A DNA stretch of 64,000 nt from Rosa chinensis. Taxonomy: Eukaryota; Streptophyta; Magnoliopsida; Rosales; Rosaceae. The notes beneath the pieces are model-generated. The model searched no databases and was not told the origin of the DNA. It saw only the letters and a program-made list of their open reading frames with translations. The stretch is taken from NCBI RefSeq assembly GCF_002994745.2, contig NC_037094.1:18089001-18153000 (forward strand), given 5' to 3'. A program made the translations under genes and the position numbers. Below are positions 1-10,349 of this stretch, piece by piece; the first letter of the stretch is position 1, and every line of letters starts with the position of its first letter.

Positions 1-379
1 TCTATCAACTAATACTGGTCAGTTTCCATTATCTTCTTGAAATTCTTGTCATTTTTTCAATTGCTTCGGTTACCATAATAATTGAGTGATCTATTCTTAA
101 TTGTATGATACTAAAAAAAAAAGTGTAGAACTATTTTATGGTACCTCCAAAAATGACTGCAATTATCCTGGTGTTCAGAATGACTTTTCAGAAGAGTGAA
201 TGAGATCTACATGCATGATTGTATTGTACTAAGACTGAGATCTAAATATAAATATAACACTCAGTTATGTTAAAGAGCTCTAGGTCAAGGCAAGATATAT
301 TACAGTCTAATCCAATACAGTTAGTATACTCGAGTGTACTCAGTTCAGTATGATCTTTACTGATTATGTTTGATGATAG
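1..379 (+). other. Probable P450 intron, no gene seen
   Basis: AT-rich sequence without a coding signal. It ends in a plausible 3' splice site (AG at 378-379) just before P450-like coding sequence, so it is probably the tail of the intron that A-type plant P450s commonly carry before the oxygen-binding helix. The first exon is outside the window or lost. Confidence 0.4.
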
Positions 380-474
380 GTTCTATTTGTCGAGGGGTCA
401 GACACGTACAACTTCGATCATGTTGCAATGGGCAATGGCAGAGCTTTAACACAACCCTGCAGTACTGTTAAAAG

Positions 475-653
475 AGTAGAAAAGAATACTTCAATTCAGG
501 GTTAATTCGATAATTCTATTCATCCCACAATGAGGGTATATATACGAGTACAAAGGAGTAGTCAAACTCTAATAAGAAACAATCTTTCCATAATTACATG
601 ATATCCTAATTAAATAAAATTCTAATTACATACAGATTTACAGCGATTCTACA
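475..653 (-). repeat. Copia-1 LTR (3' LTR of the minus-strand element)
   Basis: 179-bp direct repeat of 4779-4957. It ends next to the polypurine tract at 654-664 (read on the minus strand) and is flanked outside by the AAAAG duplication. Confidence 0.95.
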
Positions 654-660
654 CTCCCCC

Positions 661-2263
661 TCAAGTTGGTGCATAGATGTCTATCATGCACAACTTGTCA
701 ATTAAGCTGTTAAATACCTTTCTGCACACTCCTTTAGTAAGAAAATCAGCTAATTGCTCTTCTGAGTTTACAAATGGAAAGCAAATAACATTTCTGTCAA
801 GATTTTCTTTAATAAAATGAGGGTCAACCTCCACATACTTTGTTCTATCATGCTGAACTGGATTATGTGCAATCTCAATGGCAGCTGTATTATCACAATG
901 CAAATTCATAGGCTTTTTAAGCTTGTAACCCAGGTCTTCAAGACATTACGAATCCACAACATTTCACAGACTCCGTGTGCCATACCTCGGAACTCAGCTT
1001 CTGCACTTGATCTGGCAACAACTTTTTGCTTTTTGCTACGCCAAGTGACAAGGTTCCCTCCAACAAAAGTGAAGTACCCAGATGTAGAACGCTTGTCAGT
1101 TTTATCACCAGCCCATCTGCATCTGTGTACCCAACAACTTCCAATTCATCTTTTTTCTGAAACAGTAACCCTTTACCTGGCGCCATCTTCAAGTACTTCA
1201 AAATACGAAAGACTGCATCCATATGCTCTTCACTAGGACAATGCATAAATTGACTAACAACACTCACAGCATAAGCAATATCAGGTCTAGTATGTGAAAG
1301 ATAAATCAACCTTCCTACAAGACGTTGATACCTCCCTTTATCAGTTGGAACTTGATCAGGATAAATAGCAAGTCTGTGATTCATCTCAATGGGTGTCTCC
1401 ATTGGTCTGCAGTCCAGCATCCCTGTTTCAGCAAGTAAATCAATGACATACTTCCTTTGTGAAAGCAAAATCCCCTTCTTAGACCTTGCAACTTCAATAC
1501 CCAGAAAATACTTCAGTTGTCCCAAATCCTTCATTTCAAACTCCTTTGACAGATACTTTTGCAATTCATTCATCTCTTTCGGATCATCCCCTGTAACAAT
1601 CATGTCATCAATATACACAATAAGAGCTGTAATCTTACCATTCTTGCATTTGATAAACAAGGTATGGTCAGAATTGCTCTGTCTGTACCCAAAGGCTTTC
1701 ATGGACTTTGAAAATCTTCCAAACCAAGCTCTTGGAGACTGCTTCAGGCCATACAAAGACTTCTTCAATTTACACACCTTGCCAACGTCACTTGGGTAAT
1801 TCTTAACACCTGGGGGCACATCTATGTACACTTCTTCCTCCAAATTCCCATTAAGAAACGCATTCTACACATCAAACTGGTGCAAGGGCTAATCTTTGTT
1901 TGCTGCAAGTGAGATTTGAATCCGGACAGTATTAATCTTTGCTACATGTGCAAAAGTCTCCTCATAATCAATCCCATAGCTTTGTGTATATCCTTTGGCA
2001 ACCAACCTCGCCTTGTATCTAGTAATAGTTCCATCTGCATTAAGCTTCACAGTAAATACCCAACGACATCCCACAGTCTTCTTTCCAACCGGCATAGGTA
2101 CTAGCTCCCATGTTGCATTCTTTTGAAGAGCTTCCAATTCTTCATTCATCTCCTTTGTCCCTTTTGGATCCTTCAATGCTTCTTGCACGTTACTAGGAAT
2201 AGATACAGTAGATAATTGATAAACAACAAGTGCATGTGACCCAGAAATCCTATGGTTAGACAT
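661..2263 (-). pseudogene. Copia-1 reverse transcriptase and RNase H, frameshifted
   Basis: Minus-strand frames 2263-1889, 1843-938 and 909-661 together cover the Copia RT ([14 protein letters not shown], catalytic Y-I-D-D) and the RNase H (T-D-A-D; H-N-P-V-Q-H-D-R-T-K near the end). The breaks between the three frames (around 1850-1890 and 909-938) are frameshifts or stops, so no full polyprotein is encoded. It lies between the integrase relic and the 3' LTR as expected for Copia. Confidence 0.9.
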
Positions 2264-2519
2264 AAAATTAGCTATAGGGTATTTAGCTTTGGCTTTGATA
2301 TCTGGTTCATATTGTTTCTTAGGAATTCCCTTGGTAACCCTTTGTGATTTCCTAGGTTCGACACTTTCTAACCCAGACGATTCATTAAAGTTTAGGGGTA
2401 CCTAAGGAGGATCATTCTAACCGGGATCTTCAGTTGGTGATGCAGAAGGGGGAATATCTTGTGTGTGAGCTTCAGATACGTCTTGATTTTTATTCAAGCT
2501 ATCCAGAAAAGTCATCTCT

Positions 2520-2762
2520 TCTATCTCGGAATTCACAACACTCTGTTCAGCAGTTACATTTTCTGTTTCGGAATTCACAACACTCTGTTTGGCAGTCACA
2601 TTTTCTGTTTCGGAATTCGCAACACTTCATTCGGCAGTAGCATTTTGTTCGGCAGTTGCATTATCTGTTTTGGAATTCGCAACACTTCGTTCTGCAGTCG
2701 CATGGTCTGTTTCGGAATTCACAATGCTCTGTTCGGCAACTGCATTTTCTGTTTCCGAATTT
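2520..2762 (-). repeat. 42-bp coding minisatellite in Copia-1
   Basis: GAATTC-anchored units start at 2529, 2571, 2613, 2673, 2715 and 2757. The spacing is 42 bp throughout except one 60-bp interval. On the minus strand the unit encodes about 14 residues of the type T-E-N-x-T-A-E-Q-S-V-V-N-S-E. All spacings are multiples of three, so the frame is kept through expansion. It lies in the variable linker between integrase and RT. Confidence 0.9.
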
Positions 2763-3808
2763 CTACCCTTAAATCTATCCTCCAAATTTTTCAAGTCTTC
2801 AAAGACATCAAAATCAATAATAGAACGAGGATTCCCTTCACAACCTCTCTCCCCCTGAAGGGAAGACTGAGAAACTCCCCCTGAGTAATAAGGCTCGGAT
2901 TCACGAAAAGCAACATCAAGAGAGACATGTAGAGTGCCAGTAAGGGGACCATAACATCGATAACCCTTCTGGAAGTTAGCATAACCAACAAAGATACACT
3001 TACGGGCACGAGGATCAAGCTTGTTGCGTTGAGGCTTGGGAATATGAACATAGGCTATGCACCCAAATACTTGGGGCTCCAAATTAGGCATAGAAGGGAT
3101 GGTCAAAAGTGTATGAAGCTTCTGATGAGGATTCTGAAACTCAATCACCCGTGAAGGAGTACGATTGATAAGATATGCTGCTGATTTTACTGCTTCTCCC
3201 CAATAGGACCGAGGTACATTCATGCCAAACAAGGAAGCACGAACAACTTCCATTAACTGCCTGTTCTTCCGTTCTGCTAAACCATTCTGTTGAGGAGTAT
3301 AAGAATTGGAGGTTTGATAACGAATTCCATGTGACCGGCAAAACTCAATCATAGGGCCATTCACAAACTCTCCACCATTGTCAGACTGAAACACTCTGAT
3401 GGATTGTTGATACTGAGTTGTCACCATTTTGTGAAATTCGGCAAACATTCCAAATACATCACACTTATTCTTTAGTAATGACACCCATGTCATGCGAGTG
3501 CAATCATCAATAAACGTTACGAAATACCGAGCTCCAGAAAGAGAAGGAATTTTCACAAGACCCTCGACATCGGAGTGAATCTTCATAAAAGGAATAGGAC
3601 TTTTATTAAGACTTGGTGAATACGAAATACGGTGACTCTTGGCCAGTTCACAGATGTCACAGTGGAAATCCAAATCACTAACAACTGAAAACAATTGAGG
3701 TTGTAGCTTCTTAAGATAACGAAAAGATAGATGACGTAAATGGCAATGCCATAACCATACAGCTTCCTTCGCATTCTCTACCCCGTTGATCTGATTAGCC
3801 TGTCCCAA
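2627..3808 (-). pseudogene. Copia-1 integrase relic
   Basis: A 393-codon minus-strand frame contains the integrase zinc-binding region (W-H-x-H-L-R-H, C-D-I-C-E-L-A-K) and the rve core. The core residues are visible as F-I-D-D-C-T-R, F-Q-S-D-N-G-G-E-F and Q-Q-N-G-L-A-E-R-K-N. The C-terminal end runs into the minisatellite linker. The domain looks open, but the polyprotein is interrupted on both sides by stops, including one near 3810-3830. Confidence 0.88.
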
Positions 3809-4076
3809 AAGATGCTTCTATTTCTTTCCATTCTCTGTCAGATCCAGATAGTATAATTTCCCCCTTCTAACACCATAACCAAGAATCCGTCGAGTCAGAA
3901 TGTCCTGAAACACACAGAAAGACGGATAGAATGTCACAATACATGCAAGAGCTAAAATAACTTGACTAACAGACAGGAGATTATAAGCTAGTGATGGAAC
4001 AACTAAGACAGATTCAAGGGTTAAGGTATCAGATAAAGCAATAGAACCTTATCTGGTGACTGGAGTTGGAGTACCA

Positions 4077-4720
4077 TCAGCAGTAGAGACAACATCTTGA
4101 GGGGAGGTTTTTCACAAGACTTGGGTCATTGGTCATATGGTCAGATGCACCTGTATCAATTATCCATGTACTATTAAAAGTAACCTTACCCTTCATACCT
4201 GATTGCGCTACATTAGCGGGGGCATTGTCTAGGTAAACTTCCTCTTTAGTAGCAATAGCGGCCTTGCCCAGATTCTTTCTCAGTTTCTTAGTGAAGTCCC
4301 ACCAATCAGGTCGGGTAACCAATCACTTCATAGCACCGCTCCTTGCTATGACCTAATTCCCCACAGATAATGCACCTTTTGTTTGCATATGGATTTGGTT
4401 TACCTAGAGGACGGTGTGGAGAAGGTCCTGAGAAGCCTGGAGGAGGACCCTGTTTGCGTTGAGCCATAACAGAAAATTCGGTAGTTACGGAATGCCCCAT
4501 AGCCTGTTTCTCTGATTGCATCATTGAGGAATTCAGGATTTTCGCAGGATTGGATTTTCAAGGGTTTCAAGATGGATATGAATGTTTCGGAAAAAGAAAA
4601 GTTTTTTTTTTTGTTTCTTTTGTCCAAAAAAAAGATAAGGTGATGGTGGTTTGAAATACAAGATGGTTTGATTTCAACGGTGGTGGTACGCAGCGGTTTG
4701 TGGTGTTCTTCGGGATTCAA
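4077..4720 (-). pseudogene. Copia-1 gag remnant and aspartic protease
   Basis: A minus-strand frame at 4524-4306 carries a CCHC zinc knuckle (C-I-I-C-G-E-L-G-H-S-K-E-R-C). The next frame, 4322-4077, carries the protease active site W-I-I-D-T-G-A-S-D-H-M. The usual UBN2-type gag domain of some 200 residues is missing: only a short stretch separates the LTR leader from the zinc knuckle. This points to an internal deletion in gag as well as a frameshift between gag and protease. Confidence 0.85.
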
Positions 4721-4778
4721 GATTCAGGATTCAAAGGATGTAGTGCAAGTTCAAAGGATTGAACCTGCTCTGATACCA

Positions 4779-4957
4779 AGTAGAAAAGAATACTTCAATT
4801 CAGGGTTAATTCGATAATTCTATTCATCACACAATGAGGGTATATATACAAGTACAAATGAGTAGTCTAACTCTAATAGGAAACAATCTTTCCATAATTA
4901 TAGGATATCCTAATTAAATAAAATCCTAATTATATACAGATTTACAGTAATTCTACA
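4779..4957 (-). repeat. Copia-1 LTR (5' LTR of the minus-strand element)
   Basis: 179-bp repeat of 475-653. The tRNA-Met primer site lies immediately inside it at 4761-4778, and the outer end is followed by the AAAAG target duplication and resumed P450 coding sequence. Confidence 0.95.
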
Positions 4958-5241
4958 AAAAGCACAATTAGAACTTTGCGAAGTAATTGGCAAAGGCAAT
5001 CCAGTCGAGGAATTGGATATTGCTAGACTACCTTACTTGCAAGCCATTATCAAAGAAACTTTTCGTTTGCACCAAGGTCCTTTCTTACTTCCCCGAAAAG
5101 CCGAGTTAAAAGTAGAAATTGAAGGCTTGACAATCCCAAACGGCGCACAAGTGCTTGTGAACGTATGGGCCATTGGCAGGGACCCAACCCTATGGGATGA
5201 CCCATATTCATTCAAGCCGAATAGGTTCTTGGGGTCTGAAA

Positions 5242-7293
5242 TTTACTATATATAAAAAGTCAGTTAACTGTTCATAGCCGAGCCGAATAAAAAAATCAAG
5301 TGAAGATGATATACTACCAAACAGTTCAAATCCAGACAAAAGGAAGCTTGGTGATAATTCCAGATTTCACACACAGTGCTCTAGAGGGATTATATGCGCT
5401 TCACCCTCGGTATATATGACAAAAGTCTCCATCTACACCAATCTAGAAATCTCCATCTACACCGACAGAATCCTCTATCCACAACAACATTTGCTGTTCC
5501 AGTTTATCGGGTTTAGTGATTGATCAAAGCTTGATAGAGTTTTCTTCTTGATAACGTTAACTCTTTCAGATTATCAGGTTGATGAGAGCTTGATAGAGTT
5601 TGGGTTTCTTTTGATAGAGTTTGGGTTTCTATTTCATTAGACCTGATAAAAATCTTTTTTCTTTTGGGATTTTTGTTGTTTGTGGAATGCACAGAGAAAA
5701 AGAGGGAGAAGAGAATGGGGGAAGAAGAAAAGAAGAAGAAGAGAGATTAGAAACTCTTGCTTGCTTGAAGAGAAAACAAGTGGACGATATTTTTTTGATC
5801 TGAAATTTTCTGATTGAAGCTGTTTATGGGTTTTGTATTTAATGAGTCAAGAATTGGATGCTTCAAAATGGAATATATGCTGTTTTTGATATTGGGTTGT
5901 GATTGATTTTGCTTGCAGGTTTTGTTTCTTATTACTGTTTATGATTCAAGTGATTACTGTTTCAGAAGATTTGTGTTTCAGGTGTGGGTTATTTGCTTTC
6001 TTGCATGTTTATGGGTTTTGTATTTAATGTTTGAATTAAAGAAGTAATTTGAGGAAACTTACTCAAATGTTGAGAAAGAGAGAGAGAAAAAACGGGGAAA
6101 GAAGGAAAAGAAGACGGAGAGAGAGAGATCAAAAGTACCAGTCTCAAATGGGGAAGTTTTGGTTACTTCTGGAATGTGTCAATCCAAGCCATTAATTGGA
6201 AATTACAATAGGTTACTTTACCTGTTTGGATAGAAATCACATAAGTATAATTAGTTCACCCAGGAAAAGAAGTTTGTCAGAAGCAGATGGGTTCTGACTG
6301 AGATGATTTTTTTTTTTTGGATCTGGTGAGATGATTCTTTAGATGATTTTGCATTATGAGTATTCTAATAGAAAGCACAAACTTATTTGCAGTGTTTTTT
6401 TTAGGAAAGCCTTGAAGGAGCTTAATCATATGATTCAGCACCAAATTACTCCATTTTACTGGAGCTCAGGGAGTCAGGGCTGAGAAGAGAAGGGTCTGTT
6501 TTTGACCACAGAACTATTAAATATGTTCTTGCAATTTTAGAGACCAGAGTATGAAATGGGAGGAAACATCAGTCAATTATTTTTCTCTTGCAATGTGCTC
6601 AATGAGAAGATGAGAAAAAACTAAAATAAGATGTAGTTTAATTCCTTCAGCACAAAACTGTCGGTGTGTGTATATTTTGGATATAGGCATGCATGATCAA
6701 AACTTTCCTTGATATCTTATTACAAATTCATTCTCTTTGACATCTTCTATGTCTTATAGCAAAGTGAGTGTTCATCTACCTTCATTCACTCTACACAGAA
6801 ATTTTGTTTCAAAATTGTTCAAGTGTAGGATGTGTTTAAGTTCTCCAGTTGTTCAAATACCATGTACAAGATAAGAATGTGGTATGCATGCCAAGGAAGT
6901 GACAAAATTAACAATCTCTTTTAGCGTCAAAACCAAACTGGTGACTTAATCTGTTGCTATGGATAAAGATATCATTAAACCAATAGCTAATTAGAGAAAA
7001 TTATCAATTACACATTAACAAGTTTCAATGTTTCTAGATGGAGTAGTCGGGCAACCCATGGTATGTCTTGCTAGATTTGTTGTTCATGATGGTAGTATCT
7101 CTAAAGCAATATAGGTCTACTTTTCTTGAATGTTTTCGTTTCTTAGCATGAAGCTGCAACTTATAAATAAGATGTTTTATAGTTGTTGATATAATGACCA
7201 TGTTAACTATATTTTATAGGCTTTTGAATTTAGTCCTTAAATAATATCATTGTAGTTCCAAAACCCGCAGTAAAGTGCGGGCACAATTTCTAG
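5242..7293 (+). mobile_element. Non-autonomous Helitron in the P450 exon
   Basis: The 3' end shows the Helitron signature: a hairpin of CCCGCA (7264-7269) and TGCGGG (7276-7281), eight bases, then CTAG (7290-7293) followed by T. The 5' end begins TTTACTATATATAAAAAG, close to the usual TC start with one change. Removing 5242-7293 joins A at 5241 to T at 7294 and brings G-S-E directly against D-L-R-G-R-N-F-E, as expected in P450s. No target duplication is present, also typical. No Rep/helicase ORF is visible in the 2052 bp. Confidence 0.8.
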
Positions 7294-7543
7294 TTGATCT
7301 AAGAGGAAGGAATTTTGAGTTTATTTCATTTGGCGCCGGATATAGAATGTGTCCTGGATTGCCGTTGGCAATGAGAATGTTGCACTTAATGTTGGGATCT
7401 CTTATCCATTCATTTGTTTGGAAGCTTGAAGATGGAGTTACACCAGAGAACATGAACATATATGGATGACAATTTGGAGTCACCTTAGAGATGGCTAAAC
7501 CCTTGAGAGCTATCCCTATCCCTCTGTGAAAATTATTGTAGAA

Positions 7544-7652
7544 GTATTTTGTTTTGAATAAAGTAAGGATGTATTTGCCAACAAAAGAAGTTAAGAAACA
7601 GAGGTATATTCCTGTCTTTGTTTCTCTTTTTATTCTCTAATAATGTTTTACA
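7544..7652 (+). repeat. P450 3' flank, copy 1 (first part)
   Basis: Sequence after the P450 stop that matches 16806-16910 (shared stretches such as TTTGCCAACAAAAGAAGTTAAG with small changes). It is cut by the LTR element at 7653 and resumes at 15986. Confidence 0.8.
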
Positions 7653-7816
7653 TATTATAAAGTAGAGAGAAGATAAGGAGAGAATAGTTGGGAGAAAGTA
7701 GAAGTGTTCTCATTCAGTCTCATCAGCCTCCTTTATATAGAGGTAGAGTTTATATCAAAGTACATAACTAATGAGTATTTACGTGGACAACCACATAGAT
7801 AATAATATTTACAACA
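7653..7816 (-). repeat. Element B LTR (3' LTR)
   Basis: 164-bp repeat of 15840-15985. It contains a TTTATATAGAGG block and is followed by the C-run at 7817-7823 that is the complement of the polypurine tract. Confidence 0.9.
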
Positions 7817-10349
7817 CCCCCCCTTAGATGTCCACCAATGAATGATGGTATTGGATGCACTTATTGTTGCCTCGTTACAAACTTTGCCAAGTAACAAAAA
7901 TCCAGTAAGACAAAAATAACCCTGGTTGAAGGACAAAAAGAGCACAACGTGTATATGTCATAAGTAGTATACTTCTGGATGCTCCCTCTGATGAGAATCT
8001 CCCCTGATTATAGCAAGCCTCAATTTTGTATGCGATAAGTTCCATGTACCATGTACAGTGGTTTGATTTGTCTATCACTGAAGTGAGACCATGTGTGTTT
8101 TGCATATAGGGGCTCGCAAATTTTCACACCCGCAAAGTTTAAGCAATACCAACAAAACTAGACTATTTTCAATAAGCCGTACCTCATATGATAAGATTAG
8201 AAACAATCTCATATGCTCAAATTCATGCACAAGGTAATAGCTAAATGATTTAAAGAAATTGACACATTTAGCTTTATATAGTTTAAAACATTGAAATATC
8301 ATCATGGCATACCCAGCCATACACATCAATATCTTTACGTTTTGATATGTCTCATATAAGCTCTTTGAGAGCTCTAAGTAATTCATAACTTTGCGAAAGT
8401 TAAAATATGTTGCAACACTATAATCATAATTCGAATTCAATTTCGTAGTCTTGTCATAGTACTCATCGAGGCAATTTGGGTCACGTTAACTATAAATGAA
8501 TGAGTACATATATATGAGCTAGCTTAAGACTTTTTGATTCTATGAGTGGGCTTCAGGCTCTTTCAACCTTTCATGGACTTGCATTTGAATTATTCATGTA
8601 TTTGAATCCCTTGAGGATTTAATAAGCAATACGCTTATAATGACACTTTAACTTTTGAGATTTTTCTTTTAGCAATTTGTCTTTAAGATCTTCATAATAT
8701 ATGATGACAACGTGCCATAAATCTCCCGTCAATATAACAGCTATATGTGACACTGTACTTATAGAAAATTGTCATTCATATAAGGGAAGGTATTCATAAT
8801 CTCATGTCTTTATAAATAGACATTGTGTCATAGTGATTTATCTTCACTTTTGACAAATATCCTTTCGTACCATATGTAGGGTTAAAGGTCGAAGAATTCC
8901 ATCACGTTTCAAATATTCAATTTCATTGGAATTGCCTCTTTCCAATTTGGCCAATACTATACTTTGTCGACATTTATAATGAAACGTGGTATAACATAAA
9001 TACAGCCCTTAGTGGTTTTTGGTAGCTACCATATGTAAATTATCATCGATGATCAACGATCATAGATCCCACACATTCATATCTGCATGTATTAGCTATA
9101 ATAACCTTATTAATATTGGGTACCCATGCCACTTCTGGGGCATACGTTATCACTTCCAGGACAATCATCTCTCACAGATGAATTATGTAGAATGTAGATC
9201 ATTCATTTTACTTATAATCTCATGTAGAGCACTATATGGCTTGTATGATCTTCCCTTTTTGAGAGCTTAAAACTTTAGACCTCGTGGATATGATTCACAC
9301 AAATTCACGCCGTTATTCAAATGACAGTAGTCTTTCCTCCCCCTAACGGCGGGAAGACTGTCTTATTATGATCATGTGCAAAAAATGTATTTAATGATCT
9401 ATCACTTTCTTTGGAGTGAAGATGTTCATTGGCTGGTGGTGAACCCAAACCAAGTTTTAGGTAAAAAAACATTAGTAATTCATGAACATCAACCATATTG
9501 ATTTATTATTGTATTACCAAGACATCATTCACTAATGACATACTTACAACCTTTGTATGTGTAGCCATATCAGGAACTTTGACGATGTTTAATGACATTC
9601 TCTTCAGGAGAGAACTATGTCACTTGGATATACATGCATCCCACAGGTCAAATGGGGTGTAGATCATTTATATTAATATGATTGGTCTCAGGGACTTTAA
9701 CCTAAGCAGATGCCTTTGCATTTAGCATAAAATTTTGTCACTACCTTTTATCAAATCACTAGATTAGTTATTTCCCAAAATCAAAATGAGACAGTGGATA
9801 AACATCTCACACCAAATCATGTTGTTCTTCAGGAACATTCTTTCTCCCCCTTATGGCAGGAGGATAGTCTCATTAAAGTGACAAGTCGCAAATATGCGGT
9901 AGATAAACAATTTGCTTGTGAGTAAGGTTAGTAGCATCAAAACTTGTAAGTGATTATTCCATGCAACATGGTAGACAAAGATGACGTAACCGGTCAGGCT
10001 GAAATAATGTATTTGGTTCAATAAACTTCTGGTTCATAACATTATATGCTTCAATTTACTGTAAAACCTTGACACAATATATATGAGATAGCAAAAAGTC
10101 TTATCCCACTATATATGAGGCACTTAGTGCAACAATATTTCAAATTCGATAACATGATAGTAGCTCATACGGAGCCATAAATCAAGATCTACAACTCTTG
10201 ATATAACTGTTACCTTACCTTTAGTAAACATCAACTGTAGAATATTGATAATTACAATAGGCCAAATTCATTTTGAACTGCTGGCAAAATGATTTACTCG
10301 AAATTTCAAGTTAAAGGCTACAATTCATAACAGAAGGTAACTTTATCAC

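Larger units (their letters stand above)
475..4957 (-). mobile_element. Copia LTR retrotransposon 1, inserted in the P450 exon
   Basis: Two 179-bp LTRs bound the element, and AAAAG is duplicated at 470-474 and 4958-4962. On the minus strand the LTR begins TGTAGAA. The primer site at 4761-4778 reads TGGTATCAGAGC (initiator tRNA-Met type), and a purine tract (TTGAGGGGGAG) abuts the other LTR. The coding order gag, protease, integrase, RT, RNase H is the Copia order. Frames are broken and most of the N-terminal gag is missing, so it cannot be autonomous. By eye the LTRs differ at about 11 of 179 positions, so the insertion is not recent. Confidence 0.95.
380..7529 (+). pseudogene. Cytochrome P450 (CYP76-like) last exon, broken by Copia and Helitron insertions
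   Basis: P450s of this type are ER-anchored haem monooxygenases of specialised metabolism. Three pieces lie in order. At 380-469 there is helix I sequence (L-F-V-E-G-S-D-T, then M-L-Q-W-A-M-A-E-L). At 4963-5241 there is the K-helix E-T-F-R and P-x-R-F region. At 7294-7529 there is the haem loop F-G-A-G-Y-R-M-C-P-G and the C terminus. The pieces are separated by a Copia element (475-4957) and a Helitron (5242-7293). Independent damage includes loss of two bases near 412-414 (frameshift), TAA replacing a Leu codon after A-E-L, and a stop near the C terminus around 7467. The CYP76 assignment rests on resemblance to geraniol-hydroxylase/ferruginol-synthase-like proteins and is inference. The gene is dead. 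Confidence 0.85.

Noticed and set aside
5621..5803. 60-codon frame with Glu/Lys/Arg-rich end
   Set aside because: Purine-rich low-complexity sequence inside the Helitron; no homology recognised.
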